DNA of 64,000 nucleotides from Olivibacter sp. XZL3 (GCF_004368405.1 NZ_SBJH01000042.1:124001-188000); one strand, 5' to 3'; counted from the stretch's first letter, positions 25,893 to 35,560 are shown. Notes: generated from the sequence alone by a model not told the origin. Numbers and translations are program-made.

Positions 25893-26930
25893 CTATTTTT
25901 CGTCCGTTTTTTTGATTAGTTTTTCAATTTGATCCAATCGCCGTTCCAAATCGGGTAATCGCTGCAATACTACCTGTGTGCGCATCTGATTTTGGAATTG
26001 GCTTGCCGGTGTTCCCGCCCATTTTAAACCGGGCGACTCTATCGAGCGATTAATACCCGACTGTGCCTGCACTTGACTTCCGTCTGCTATCGTGATATGC
26101 CCTACCGCTCCTACCTGCCCTCCTAAGACTACATTTTTACCGATTTTGGTGCTTCCGGAGATTCCGGTTTGCGCAGCAATAACCGAATTTTCGCCGACCT
26201 CAACGTTATGTGCTAACTGGATCAAGTTATCCAGTTTAACACCTTTTTTAATCGTTGTATGCCCCATCGTAGCGCGATCAATCGTGGAATTGGAACCGAT
26301 TTCCACATCGTCTTCGATGACGACATTACCTATCTGACTGATCTTGCGATAAGTTCCATCCTCCTGAGGAGCGAAGCCAAAGCCGTCGCTCCCTATAACC
26401 GTTCCGGAATGCACCACTACATTTTTTCCCAAAACGCAATCGTGGTATACTTTTACGCCGGGGAACAAAATACTTCCTGCCCCTATCGTTACATTATCAC
26501 CAATGTAGACCTGGGGATAAATACTCACATTATCGCCCAATACGACCTCATTGCCGATATAGGCAAAAGCACCTACGTAAACGTCTTCCCCGAGCTTAGC
26601 GGAGGGGTGAATATACGACGGCGCTTCAATGCCGGTTTTATGGAGCCTGAACTTATTATATTGCTCTAACAATAAAGTAATAGCCGTATAAGCATTCCGT
26701 ACGCGAATAAGCGTGGCGCTCATTGGCTCTTCAACCACCAAGTCGTTATTTACTATGATAATGGATGCTCCGGTAGTATAAAGATAGCTTTCATACTTAG
26801 GGTTGGCTAAAAAAGTAAGTCCCCCTTGACTCGCTTCTTCGATTTTTTCGACCCGTGATACCACCACATCTCCGTCTCCCTCAATCGAACCATCAACGAT
26901 TTCGCTAATTTGTTTTGCAGTAAATTGCAT
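25893..26930 (-). CDS. lpxD: UDP-3-O-(3-hydroxymyristoyl)glucosamine N-acyltransferase
   Basis: Acyltransferase of 345 residues adding the N-linked chain in the third lipid A step. It has the N-terminal uridine-binding domain (FTAKQISEIVDG), followed by a long hexapeptide-repeat beta-helix and a C-terminal helical tail with coiled-coil character. The catalytic His lies in LDNLIQLAHNVEVGENSVIA. It begins a unit with lpxC-fabZ and lpxA. A textbook promoter ends 4 nt before the start codon, so the mRNA is probably leaderless. Confidence 0.96.
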   Translation of the reverse strand: MQFTAKQISEIVDGSIEGDGDVVVSRVEKIEEASQGGLTFLANPKYESYLYTTGASIIIVNNDLVVEEPMSATLIRVRNAYTAITLLLEQYNKFRLHKTGIEAPSYIHPSAKLGEDVYVGAFAYIGNEVVLGDNVSIYPQVYIGDNVTIGAGSILFPGVKVYHDCVLGKNVVVHSGTVIGSDGFGFAPQEDGTYRKISQIGNVVIEDDVEIGSNSTIDRATMGHTTIKKGVKLDNLIQLAHNVEVGENSVIAAQTGISGSTKIGKNVVLGGQVGAVGHITIADGSQVQAQSGINRSIESPGLKWAGTPASQFQNQMRTQVVLQRLPDLERRLDQIEKLIKKTDEK

Positions 26931-26934
26931 CGCG

Positions 26935-26964
26935 CAAATTTATATGTTAAATATTTATGAACAA
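26935..26964 (-). promoter_or_regulatory. lpxD promoter, leaderless geometry
   Basis: Minus-strand TTG (26962-26964), exactly 19 nt, then TAAATTTG (26935-26942), which ends 4 nt before the lpxD ATG. Transcription would start at about the first codon. Confidence 0.8.
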
Positions 26965-27006
26965 ATTTTAAATTCCTTTGTATATCAACGCCTTGTAGAC
27001 CTTCCT

Positions 27007-28233
27007 TCAACGTAATTCTTTTGGATAGGCAATCATGAATTTTTTAACCTTTTTTGCCAGCACTTCCAAGTTCGATAAGTCGGACGCCGTTGTGATGTCT
27101 TGGATCGTACCGTCCTTCATCAAAATATTGATATTGCCTTCCTCTATGTCATAAGCACTGTTTTCCACCGATTGCGTGAATACGAAGTAATGCACGTCTT
27201 CTTCCTGTACTTTGAATAGTTTCAAAGCCGCCGTCCGTAACGCATCTATCCTTTCTTTTGCAGGCATGTAATTACTCAATTCGACATGATAAAGCTTCCT
27301 TGTCATAAATTGATCGCATAGCTTAGACAAGACCGTGTCTTCATGCTTTACGCCCATTTTTACCGTTGCCAAAACATCCGTATCATCCAACATGGTAAAA
27401 AAATCGAGATGAACTTTGTTTTGTAAAAAATCCTCCTTTGTAACTTTATTATGAATAAAATGTTTCAAGGCTTCAGTGGCAAACACCTCTCTTCCTTTAT
27501 CTGTGAGCTCTTTGGCACGCTGTAAAATCTTTATCAACATCTGCTCCGCACTCAGAACCGTTTTATGCAAATACACTTGCCAATACATCAGCCTGCGCGC
27601 TATTAGAAACTTCTCTACCGAATAAATTCCCTTCTGCTCGATCACTAAGCCGTTGTTTGCGACATTGAGCATCTTAATAATCCGATCAAAGGAAATTACA
27701 CCTTCTGAGACGCCGGTAAAAAAGCTATCTCTATTGAGATAATCCATTCGATCGGTATCGAGCTGACTTGACACCAACTGATGTAAAAACCGTTTCGGAT
27801 GTTTGTTCTTAAAAATGTCAATCGCCATCGACAACTTACCGCCGAATGCCCTATTCATCTCATCCATTATTAACGATGAAATATGCTCATGCGATACACC
27901 TTGTACCAAGGTGTGCTCTAATGAATGCGAAAACGGGCCATGCCCTATATCATGCAATAATATGGCGATGATGGCAGCCTCTTCTTCTTCTGCCGTCACC
28001 TCAATGTCTTTGCTTTTTAACGTTTCCAAAGCCAGGCCCATCAAATGCATCGCTCCCAATGCGTGCTGAAATCGCGTATGCAAGGCTCCGGGATACACTA
28101 AATGCGTTAGGCTTACTTGCTTAATGTATCGAAGACGTTGAAAATAACGATGCTGGATCAGATCGAATATTAAATCTGATGGTATGGAGACAAATCCATA
28201 AACAGGATCATTAATAATTTTTTTCTTATTCAA
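27007..28233 (-). CDS. HD-domain phosphohydrolase (dNTPase/SAMHD1-like)
   Basis: Metal-dependent phosphohydrolase of 408 residues. The HD residues are in RYFQRLRYIKQ, HTRFQHALGAMHLM and AILLHDIGHGPFSHSLEH, followed by a DTDRMDYLNRDS motif, an arrangement shared with dNTP triphosphohydrolases and related HD proteins. The substrate is not shown by sequence alone. The reading frame starts at TTG (28231-28233), and no ATG occurs before the conserved N-terminal segment. It is divergent from porX across a 290-bp gap and precedes lpxD on the same strand. Confidence 0.9.
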   Translation of the reverse strand: MNKKKIINDPVYGFVSIPSDLIFDLIQHRYFQRLRYIKQVSLTHLVYPGALHTRFQHALGAMHLMGLALETLKSKDIEVTAEEEEAAIIAILLHDIGHGPFSHSLEHTLVQGVSHEHISSLIMDEMNRAFGGKLSMAIDIFKNKHPKRFLHQLVSSQLDTDRMDYLNRDSFFTGVSEGVISFDRIIKMLNVANNGLVIEQKGIYSVEKFLIARRLMYWQVYLHKTVLSAEQMLIKILQRAKELTDKGREVFATEALKHFIHNKVTKEDFLQNKVHLDFFTMLDDTDVLATVKMGVKHEDTVLSKLCDQFMTRKLYHVELSNYMPAKERIDALRTAALKLFKVQEEDVHYFVFTQSVENSAYDIEEGNINILMKDGTIQDITTASDLSNLEVLAKKVKKFMIAYPKELR

Positions 28234-28475
28234 GAGCCAAAAATTGTAAGCACAAAGGTGCTATTTTTTAATGAAATGTCCATGACACAGCTTCTCTTTC
28301 TACATCAAAATCAAATCTAAATTGAATTTAATGACGCCGCTGTTAATTTTTGTTAAAAATGAAGGAAGCCTCCAAACAATTACGTATGTTCGTAATTGTA
28401 TGTTGGGGAAAGGTGATAGGAGTGGAAGGGGTGATAAGGTTAAGGAATAAGGCTTACGCTCGGTAATAACATACT

Positions 28476-28499
28476 TACCTGCCGGTCGGCCGGCAGGTA
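28476..28499. repeat. palindromic CCTGCCGG-type element
   Basis: Perfect 10-bp inverted arms (28476-28485 and 28490-28499; core ACCTGCCGG/CCGGCAGGT) around TCGG. It lies between the HD gene and porX with no T tract, so it looks like a dispersed palindromic repeat rather than a terminator. Partial copies of the core occur near 46,969. Confidence 0.55.
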
Positions 28500-28524
28500 T
28501 CCCAACCAAAAACAAAACAACACT

Positions 28525-30075
28525 ATGCAAGAAACAAATATATTATGGGCAGATGACGAGATTGATTTACTAAAGCCTCACATTATGCTCCTCAACGAAA
28601 AGGGATACGCTGTAAAAACGGTTACCAATGGTCATGACGCCGTTGAAGCCTTCAAGAACTCCTTTTATGATTTGGTATTCTTAGACGAAAATATGCCCGG
28701 ACTTACGGGACTCGAAACCTTAGGCATTTTAAAAGGCATCAATCCCACTATTCCCATGGTGATGATCACCAAAAACGAGGAAGAGTTTTTAATGGAAGAC
28801 GCCATTGGTTCGCAGATTGACGATTACCTTATTAAACCGGTAAATCCGAAGCAAGTGCTACTGACAATTAAGAAGTTTACCGAGAACAAGCGCCTCGTCA
28901 GCGAAAAGACTTCTATGGCCTATCAGCAAGAATTTAGAACACTTGGCATGACACTGAACGACAACCTCGATTTTAATGAATGGGTTGATGTATATAAAAA
29001 ATTAGTATACTGGGAACTGTCTCTCGAAAAATTGGAAGATGAAGGCATGCATGAAATATTAACCATGCAAAAAGCGGAAGCGAATGCCCAGTTCTGTAAG
29101 TTTGTTGAAAGGAACTATTTAAATTGGGTAAAAGATCCTGAAAGCGGTCCCGTTTCCTCTCCGCAGCTATTTAGAAAAAGAGTGTTCCCTGTTTTGGACG
29201 ATAAACCGACTTTTTTCTTTTTGATCGACAACCTGCGTTATGACCAATGGAAGATCATTCACGATATCATTGGAAATTACTATCGTATGGATGCCGAAGA
29301 AACCTATTACAGTATTTTACCTACGGCCACTCAGTATGCGCGAAACGCTATTTTCAGCGGCATGATGCCTTTGGAGATGGAGAGAAACTTTCCTCATCTC
29401 TGGCAGAACGATGAAGATGAAGGCGGTAAAAATTTACACGAAGAGGAATTTTTAGCGGCACAGATAAAGAACACTTTCCGAAAAGAATGCAAATTTAGTT
29501 ACCATAAGATTCTTACCTTGGAACAGGGACGTGATATTACGGATAACTTACCGAATTTAATGGGAAACGATCTCAATGTGCTTGTTTACAATTTCGTCGA
29601 TATGCTTTCGCATGCCCGAACTGACATGGCGATGATCAGGGAGCTTGCTAGTGATGAAGCAGCCTATCGTTCACTTACACTCTCTTGGTTTAAGCATTCA
29701 CCGCTACTTGACACCTTGAAATGGCTTGCTCAGAAAAACGTTCGCGTTATTCTTACAACGGACCACGGTACTATTCGGGTAAAACATGCAAGCAAAGTGA
29801 TCGGCGATCGCAATACAAACAGCAACCTCCGGTATAAGCAGGGTAAAAATCTAAATTTCATCGACAAGGATGTCTTACATATTAAGAACCCGCAAGAGGC
29901 GAAGCTGCCAAAACTCCATGTAAGCTCCAGTTTCATCTTTGCGAAGGAGGACAGCTATTTCGTTTATCCGAACAACTACAATCAATTTGTCAATTATTTT
30001 AATGAAACTTTTCAGCACGGCGGTATTTCACTGGAGGAAATGATTATTCCTTATATCACTTACAGTCCGAAATAA
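28525..30075 (+). CDS. porX: PorX, response regulator with PglZ domain
   Basis: Regulator of 516 residues. Residues 1-120 are a receiver domain (ILWADDEIDLL, phospho-acceptor Asp54 in VFLDENMPG, Lys in DYLIKP). The C-terminal part is a PglZ/alkaline-phosphatase-fold domain, with FFFLIDNLRYDQWK, the catalytic Thr region ILPTATQYARN, FVDMLSHARTD and LTTDHGTIRVKH. In Porphyromonas and Flavobacterium PorX, with PorY and SigP, controls type IX secretion genes and hydrolyses oligonucleotides. No secretion genes are in this window. No clear -7 box is visible upstream. Confidence 0.93.
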   Translation: MQETNILWADDEIDLLKPHIMLLNEKGYAVKTVTNGHDAVEAFKNSFYDLVFLDENMPGLTGLETLGILKGINPTIPMVMITKNEEEFLMEDAIGSQIDDYLIKPVNPKQVLLTIKKFTENKRLVSEKTSMAYQQEFRTLGMTLNDNLDFNEWVDVYKKLVYWELSLEKLEDEGMHEILTMQKAEANAQFCKFVERNYLNWVKDPESGPVSSPQLFRKRVFPVLDDKPTFFFLIDNLRYDQWKIIHDIIGNYYRMDAEETYYSILPTATQYARNAIFSGMMPLEMERNFPHLWQNDEDEGGKNLHEEEFLAAQIKNTFRKECKFSYHKILTLEQGRDITDNLPNLMGNDLNVLVYNFVDMLSHARTDMAMIRELASDEAAYRSLTLSWFKHSPLLDTLKWLAQKNVRVILTTDHGTIRVKHASKVIGDRNTNSNLRYKQGKNLNFIDKDVLHIKNPQEAKLPKLHVSSSFIFAKEDSYFVYPNNYNQFVNYFNETFQHGGISLEEMIIPYITYSPK

Positions 30076-30134
30076 CCGTTAAAAAAACACACTTTGGTTA
30101 GCAGAGTCCTTTTTAACCCAACTGCTCGCGCACA

Positions 30135-30165
30135 TTGCATATAAAGGCTACTTTACCTAAGTTTG
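30135..30165 (+). promoter_or_regulatory. tsaE promoter, near-leaderless
   Basis: TTG (30135-30137), 20 nt, then TAAGTTTG (30158-30165), 4 nt from the ATG at 30170. It is a complete promoter match with almost no leader. Confidence 0.75.
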
Positions 30166-30169
30166 CTTC

Positions 30170-30613
30170 ATGATTATTACAGTTGACGATATGCACGAAC
30201 TACCCGAAGCGGCAAGAAAGATACTCCAGTTTATTGCCGACTACCGGGTAGTTTTATTTTTCGCGCCCATGGGTGCGGGAAAGACGACCTTGATCAAAGA
30301 ACTCTGTAGGCAGCTGCAGGTTGTAGACCAAGTTGCCAGTCCCACTTTTTCAATTGTTAACGAATACAGCAGCCCCGATGGAAATGTTTTTCACTTTGAT
30401 TTTTACCGCTTAAAAGAGGAACAGGAGGCACTGGACCTCGGTTATGAAGAATACTTCTATTCGGGCAACTATTGCTTCATTGAGTGGCCTGAAAAAATAC
30501 CGAACCTCTTGCCCGAAGAGGTGATAAGCCTCACGATGACGCTTGGAGAAAATGCGGAACGCAATATAACCGTGCAAAAAGGGCTTCCTGAATCGTATTT
30601 TCCGGCATATTAA
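30170..30613 (+). CDS. tsaE: tRNA threonylcarbamoyladenosine biosynthesis ATPase TsaE
   Basis: Small P-loop ATPase of 147 residues that supports the TsaB/TsaD/TsaE complex making t6A37 in tRNAs. It shows the Walker A MGAGKTTLIKEL, the SPTFSIVNEYSS motif, FHFDFYRLK and FIEWPEKI, all TsaE signatures. The start is fixed by a promoter element 4 nt upstream. The alanine dehydrogenase gene follows on the same strand after 180 bp, an order I recall from other Bacteroidota but with no obvious functional link. Confidence 0.95.
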   Translation: MIITVDDMHELPEAARKILQFIADYRVVLFFAPMGAGKTTLIKELCRQLQVVDQVASPTFSIVNEYSSPDGNVFHFDFYRLKEEQEALDLGYEEYFYSGNYCFIEWPEKIPNLLPEEVISLTMTLGENAERNITVQKGLPESYFPAY

Positions 30614-30795
30614 AGCGACACGCAATTGGTAAAAACCGCCAACTTGCTTCTTCTCTATACCGCTTAAAAAAGCCGTACTCAATCTCAAAAGACTTCGTTA
30701 CACACTGCGAAGTGGCGAACACAATTGTAAAACTTAGACAAACTGTAGATACTTTTTCGTAAATTAACCCGATTTTTTGTGTAATTGAGCTCTGT

Positions 30796-32007
30796 ATGAC
30801 AGAATTATCCAACTTGGCGCGTCAGGCGATGATGCAGCCGCAGGAGGCCATGCTAGAAACCGGCAAAAAGAAAAACAGTTTATTAATCGGTATCCCTAAG
30901 GAAGTGAGCTTCCAGGAAAACCGTATTGCTTTGACGCCTTTATCGGTTGCATTACTGATAGAAAATGGCCATCAGATTATGTTAGAAACGGGTGCGGGAA
31001 ACGGTGCTAATTTCTTAGATCATCATTACAGTGAGCAAGGGGCTATGATTGTCCACGAGAAAGAACGTATCTACACCTGCGATATTATCGTCAAAATAGG
31101 GGCACCAACCCTGGAAGAAATCGCTTTGATGAAACCGGGACAGGTTCTGTTTTCAAGTCAACAACCTTCATTATTGGGCTTTGAGCATTTAAAGGCTATG
31201 ATGAAGAAAAAGATCACTGCACTTTCCTATGAGTATTTACGCGATGAAGACAATAGGTTGACGGTGGTACGTGCCATGAGTGAAATAGTCGGTGCTACCT
31301 CTATTTTGATAGCCGGCGAATACCTAAGCAACGTATTTGAGGGTAAGGGCTTGATGTTGGGAGGCATTACCGGTGTTCCTCCAACAGAAATCGTTATTAT
31401 CGGTGCTGGCACCGTGGGCGAGTATGCAACTCGGGCAGCGCTTGCTTTAGGCGCGCAAGTAAAGGTTTTCGACAGTTCTCTGTATCGCCTCCGGCGTCTT
31501 CAGAACAACCTCGGCAACAAGGTTTTTACATCCGTCATCCAACCCATTGTACTCCAGAAAGCAGTGCTCTCATGCGATGTCGTGATAGGAGCCATGCGTG
31601 CCACCAACGGCCGTAGCCCCTGTATCATAACGGAAGAAACCGTTTCTAAAATGAAACCCAACTCGGTGCTGATTGACGTCAGTATTGATCAAGGTGGCTG
31701 TTTCGAAACTTCCCAAATCACTAATCATGACGTGCCGGTTTTCAGAAAATATGATGTCATCCATTACTGTGTTCCAAATATCGCGTCGCGTGTAGCCAGA
31801 ACCGCCACCTACGCGCTGACAAACATTTTTGCTCCTATTTTGTTAGATATCGGAGAGCAGGGTGGGCTTTTGAAAGTTATTTGGAATAAGCCCGGTATAA
31901 GAAACGCTATTTATCTTTATCAAGGGCAGTTAACGAATAAAGACATGGCCCATAAATTTAATTTAACCCCAAAGGATCTTGAGTTACTCATCGTATCTCA
32001 TCGATGA
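30796..32007 (+). CDS. ald: alanine dehydrogenase
   Basis: NAD-dependent L-alanine dehydrogenase of 403 residues, interconverting alanine with pyruvate plus ammonia. It has the family start IGIPKEVSFQENRIALTP, the HxMSEIVG-type region (VRAMSEIVGATSILIAGEYL), the Rossmann motif IIGAGTVGEYATRAALALG, and the VLIDVSIDQGGCFETS stretch with the nucleotide/substrate residues. It is about 30 residues longer than the classical Bacillus enzyme, mostly through an N-terminal extension that resembles other Bacteroidota homologues. A transhydrogenase alpha subunit is a less likely alternative. Confidence 0.92.
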   Translation: MTELSNLARQAMMQPQEAMLETGKKKNSLLIGIPKEVSFQENRIALTPLSVALLIENGHQIMLETGAGNGANFLDHHYSEQGAMIVHEKERIYTCDIIVKIGAPTLEEIALMKPGQVLFSSQQPSLLGFEHLKAMMKKKITALSYEYLRDEDNRLTVVRAMSEIVGATSILIAGEYLSNVFEGKGLMLGGITGVPPTEIVIIGAGTVGEYATRAALALGAQVKVFDSSLYRLRRLQNNLGNKVFTSVIQPIVLQKAVLSCDVVIGAMRATNGRSPCIITEETVSKMKPNSVLIDVSIDQGGCFETSQITNHDVPVFRKYDVIHYCVPNIASRVARTATYALTNIFAPILLDIGEQGGLLKVIWNKPGIRNAIYLYQGQLTNKDMAHKFNLTPKDLELLIVSHR

Positions 32008-32034
32008 TCACGCTAGGCGTTAAATAAAGGATAT

Positions 32035-32997
32035 ATGAAGGTTTTAAAAAAACAATTTTACAAAGACGCTTTCACCTTACTTAAAGCGACTGCCATCGGC
32101 TTCGGCGACGATAAGATTTCGAAAATGAGTGCAGCCCTTTCTTATTACACCATATTTGCGCTTGCTCCTCTTCTTATCATTGTGCTCGCAGTTGTTAGCT
32201 TTCTTTTAGGCGATGACGCTCAACAAGGCAAAATATTTCAGCAAATAAATGAATACGTCGGTGCAGATGCAGCCGCTCTGATACAGTCACTCATCCAACA
32301 GTTATCGGTCGGCAAGGGATCCGTTATCGCCACCGTCATTGGTGCAGGAACCTTGATCTACGCCTCTACAAAAGTCTTCGTTGAAATGCAAGACTCGCTT
32401 AATATGATCTTCAACGTAAAGCCTAAGCCGAAAAGAGGCTGGGTTAAATTATTGATTGACCGCGCGCTTTCTTTTTCCATCGTTTTAATCCTTGGTTTTC
32501 TGCTCGTAGTATCTTTGCTGTTAAATGTCGTTATTTCGGTTGTTAGCACCACGCTGGTTGAGTACCTGCCCGACCTTCAGGTTTTTGGCTTAGACCTTCT
32601 CGACGAGACCACGAACATTGCGTTGTATCTTATCAATACCCTCATAACCTTTATTGTCTTATCCGTTCTCTTCGGCTGTATATTTAAATTTTTGCCTGAT
32701 GTAAACATCAAGTGGAAAGATGTGCGGTCGGGCGCTTTCTTTACCGCTCTTTTGTTTATGATAGGAAAATGGGCGATAGGCCTCTATATGCAATACGCCG
32801 CTCCTGCGTCGGGTTACGGCGCAGCCGGATCCATTGTGATTATCCTCTTATGGATTAACTATACTTCGTCCATCCTCTTTTTTGGCGCAGAATTTACAGA
32901 GAAAAACGCAGAAATGTTTGGTGATGGTGTCAAACCCTCATCTATCGCTGTCCGTGTAAATCAACAGGAAGTTACGAGCAGCAGCTTCAAGCAGTGA
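32035..32997 (+). CDS. YihY/BrkB-family inner-membrane protein
   Basis: Membrane protein of 320 residues with about six helices, beginning KMSAALSYYTIFALAPLLIIV, a signature of the YihY/BrkB family once misnamed RNase BN. Other family segments are GTLIYASTKVFVEMQDSLNMIF and GYGAAGSIVIILLWINYTSSILFFGAEFT. The family has no settled biochemical activity. It follows ald by 27 bp and may be in one transcript with it, and ends back-to-back with oxyR. A complete, unbroken frame. Confidence 0.88.
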   Translation: MKVLKKQFYKDAFTLLKATAIGFGDDKISKMSAALSYYTIFALAPLLIIVLAVVSFLLGDDAQQGKIFQQINEYVGADAAALIQSLIQQLSVGKGSVIATVIGAGTLIYASTKVFVEMQDSLNMIFNVKPKPKRGWVKLLIDRALSFSIVLILGFLLVVSLLLNVVISVVSTTLVEYLPDLQVFGLDLLDETTNIALYLINTLITFIVLSVLFGCIFKFLPDVNIKWKDVRSGAFFTALLFMIGKWAIGLYMQYAAPASGYGAAGSIVIILLWINYTSSILFFGAEFTEKNAEMFGDGVKPSSIAVRVNQQEVTSSSFKQ

Positions 32998-33000
32998 TTA

Positions 33001-33939
33001 TCAATCGATTTCCATCACTTCTTTTTTCTTCCGACTTCTGAAGCGCTTCGGTAGCATCTGTAAAATCTCATCTTTTAATGCTTCAATAGCCCGCTTCTTC
33101 AGATAATTTTGTTGAGTGATCAAGCTTATTTCGCGAACGGGTTCTGGCGACTTAAAATAACGCACTTGATCCAATTCTTTTACGGAAAACTCAGCAATAC
33201 TCAGTTCGGGCATAATGGTTACGCCAGCGTTAGTATCCACCATCCGCTTTAGCGTTTCAACACTGCCGGTATTATATTCGAACGAACCATCCGGATTCAT
33301 CGTCTTCCTCCTATTGCATATATTCAACACCTGGTTTCGCATACAGTGCCCTTCATTCAGTAGCCAGAGCTTCTCGTTCAATATATCACTGGCGGTGACC
33401 GACTTCTTTTTGGTCAAAACACTCCCTTTAGAAATATAAGCCACAAAAGTTTCGTAAAACAAGGGATGTTCTTGGAGGTTAGGCTCGTGAATAGGTGTCG
33501 AAAGAATGCCACAGTCCAAGACGCCGGTTTTCAACTCCCGAACTATTTTTTCGGTAGTATATTCCCAGACGTGCAAATGCAGTTTCGGATACTTCTCCAT
33601 AAAAGTACCCAACACTTTGGGCAATAAGTAAGGCGCTATGGTAGGAATTACGCCAATCTTCAACTCTCCCTCTACTTCCCCTTTTTTATATGCTACTATC
33701 TCTCTTATTTTCTGACTTTCCAAAACCGCCACCCTTGCCTGCCGGATGATCTCTTCTCCTATTTCTGTCGGCACAACAGGTTGCCGCGTCCTATCGAAGA
33801 TCCTTACCCCCAATGAATCTTCTAACTTTTGGATTTGCATACTTAGGGTCGGCTGTGTAACAAAACATTTTTCTGCAGCGGCAACAAAGCTTCTATAAGT
33901 GTCTACAGCTATAACATATTCTAATTGAACGAGCGTCAT
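33001..33939 (-). CDS. oxyR: hydrogen-peroxide sensor OxyR (LysR family)
   Basis: LysR-type regulator of 312 residues. The N-terminal helix-turn-helix (VAAAEKCFVTQPTLSMQIQKLE) is followed by the effector domain. In GHCMRNQVLNIC the two cysteines fall at residues 199 and 208, the same numbering as the redox pair of E. coli OxyR, so disulfide sensing of peroxide is very likely. I use the ATG at 33939; the upstream frame to 34014 has no matching family sequence. It is divergent from katA, its probable target. Confidence 0.95.
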   Translation of the reverse strand: MTLVQLEYVIAVDTYRSFVAAAEKCFVTQPTLSMQIQKLEDSLGVRIFDRTRQPVVPTEIGEEIIRQARVAVLESQKIREIVAYKKGEVEGELKIGVIPTIAPYLLPKVLGTFMEKYPKLHLHVWEYTTEKIVRELKTGVLDCGILSTPIHEPNLQEHPLFYETFVAYISKGSVLTKKKSVTASDILNEKLWLLNEGHCMRNQVLNICNRRKTMNPDGSFEYNTGSVETLKRMVDTNAGVTIMPELSIAEFSVKELDQVRYFKSPEPVREISLITQQNYLKKRAIEALKDEILQMLPKRFRSRKKKEVMEID

Positions 33940-33958
33940 AATATAAATTTTGCTTATA

Positions 33959-33966
33959 CAAACATA
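33959..33966 (-). promoter_or_regulatory. oxyR -7 element
   Basis: TATGTTTG on the minus strand, 19 nt before the oxyR ATG; -33 TTG not clear. Confidence 0.45.
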
Positions 33967-34001
33967 GCAAAATTCGATGGAACATCTTAGTGTAGAAGCG
34001 G

Positions 34002-34009
34002 TATATTTG
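34002..34009 (+). promoter_or_regulatory. katA -7 element
   Basis: TATATTTG ends 42 nt before the katA ATG, in the 112-bp shared gap with oxyR. OxyR sites would be expected here, but I cannot delimit one by eye. Confidence 0.45.
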
Positions 34010-34051
34010 GTCAACGCGGAAATAAATAATTAGTTCACTAAACTTTACATC

Positions 34052-35548
34052 ATGGAAGAAAAAAGGAAATTAACCACCGCCTCGGGTATCCCGGTGACGA
34101 ACAATGAGGACTCGATGACCGTCGGTCCCCGGGGCCCTATTTTATTGCAGGATTTCCACTTGCACGAGAAAATGGCACACTTTAACCGAGAGAGAATCCC
34201 GGAGCGCGTAGTACACGCGAAGGGCTCGGGAGCATACGGCACTTTTACCGTAACGCAAGACATCACACATTATACACGCGCCAAGATCTTCAGTGAAATA
34301 GGTAAAAAGACCCGGTTATTTTTACGCTTTTCAACTGTAGGTGGTGAAAAAGGATCAGCAGATACAGAAAGAGATCCAAGAGGTTTCGCGGTAAAATTTT
34401 ACACCGAAGATGGCAACTGGGACCTTGTTGGCAATAACACCCCGGTATTTTTTGTAAAAGACCCGAAAAAGTTCGGGGACTTCATTCACACGCAAAAACG
34501 CGATCCGCAAACGAATATGAAAAGCGCAACAATGATGTGGGACTTCTGGTCGTTAAACCCTGAAAGTCTACATCAAGTGCTTATATTAATGTCCGACCGG
34601 GGCACCCCCGTGGGGTATCGGCACATGCACGGGTTTAGTAGCCATACTTTTTCCTTTATTAACAAAAACAATGAGCGCGTCTGGACAAAGTTCCATATAA
34701 AAACAGAACAGGGAATTAAAAATTTCACCAACGAGGAAGCGATCCGCATGAAAGGCGAAGATCCTGACTTTGCACAGCGTGACTTATTTGAAGCAATTGA
34801 ACGCAGCGACTTTCCACGCTGGAAGATGTTTGTGCAAATTATGACGGAGGAGCAGGCGAAAACTTTCCGTTGGAATCCTTTTGATCTTACTAAAACCTGG
34901 CCACAAGGGGAATACCCGTTACAGGAGGTAGGTATATTAGAGCTGAATGAAAATCCATCTAATTATTTTGCGGAGGTAGAGCAGGCAGCTTTCGCTCCCG
35001 CACATGTCGTAGACGGTATCAGCTACTCGCCCGATAAAATGCTACAGGGACGGATTTTATCGTATCCGGATGCCCATCGTTACCGCTTAGGCGTTAATTA
35101 CGAGCAAATTCCGGTAAACCGTTGCCCTTTTATGGTAGCCAATTATCAACGCGATGGTTTTATGCGCGTGGACGGCAATGGAGGAGCTGCCCCCAATTAT
35201 TCCCCTAATAGTTTCGACGAGATTTATGAGGATGAAAGCTATAAACAGCCGGCATGGAATCTAGAAAGCGACATTGCTGATTGGTATAACCGCAACGCTC
35301 CCGGCGAGGACGATCATTATACGCAGCCGGGCGATCTTTTCCGATTAATGACGCCCGAAGCTCAAAAGAATACCGTCCACAATATCGTTAGTGCCATGAG
35401 CGGCATCAGTGGCCCTAAAAGGGACCTGATCATTAACCGACAGCTATGCCACTGGTTCCGAGCGGATATGCAACTGGGCATGTCTATTGCACAAGGACTA
35501 GGCCTTAGCATGGAGTCCTTAAGTCAACATATACCACAAGCTCAATAA
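34052..35548 (+). CDS. katA: clade-3-like heme catalase
   Basis: Small-subunit monofunctional catalase of 498 residues that decomposes H2O2. Essential features are [26 protein letters not shown], catalytic His in [11 protein letters not shown], Asn in [18 protein letters not shown], and the proximal heme Tyr in [14 protein letters not shown]. The C-terminus includes NMxxG-like [11 protein letters not shown]. It is divergent from oxyR, so peroxide induction is likely. The start ATG lies 3 nt after a TTTAC that is not a full promoter box. Confidence 0.96.
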   Translation: MEEKRKLTTASGIPVTNNEDSMTVGPRGPILLQDFHLHEKMAHFNRERIPERVVHAKGSGAYGTFTVTQDITHYTRAKIFSEIGKKTRLFLRFSTVGGEKGSADTERDPRGFAVKFYTEDGNWDLVGNNTPVFFVKDPKKFGDFIHTQKRDPQTNMKSATMMWDFWSLNPESLHQVLILMSDRGTPVGYRHMHGFSSHTFSFINKNNERVWTKFHIKTEQGIKNFTNEEAIRMKGEDPDFAQRDLFEAIERSDFPRWKMFVQIMTEEQAKTFRWNPFDLTKTWPQGEYPLQEVGILELNENPSNYFAEVEQAAFAPAHVVDGISYSPDKMLQGRILSYPDAHRYRLGVNYEQIPVNRCPFMVANYQRDGFMRVDGNGGAAPNYSPNSFDEIYEDESYKQPAWNLESDIADWYNRNAPGEDDHYTQPGDLFRLMTPEAQKNTVHNIVSAMSGISGPKRDLIINRQLCHWFRADMQLGMSIAQGLGLSMESLSQHIPQAQ

Positions 35549-35560
35549 ACAAACCAACCG

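Noticed and set aside
28300-28530. 76-codon minus-strand frame spanning the palindrome upstream of porX.
   Set aside because: Runs through the palindrome and the porX start region; no family features.
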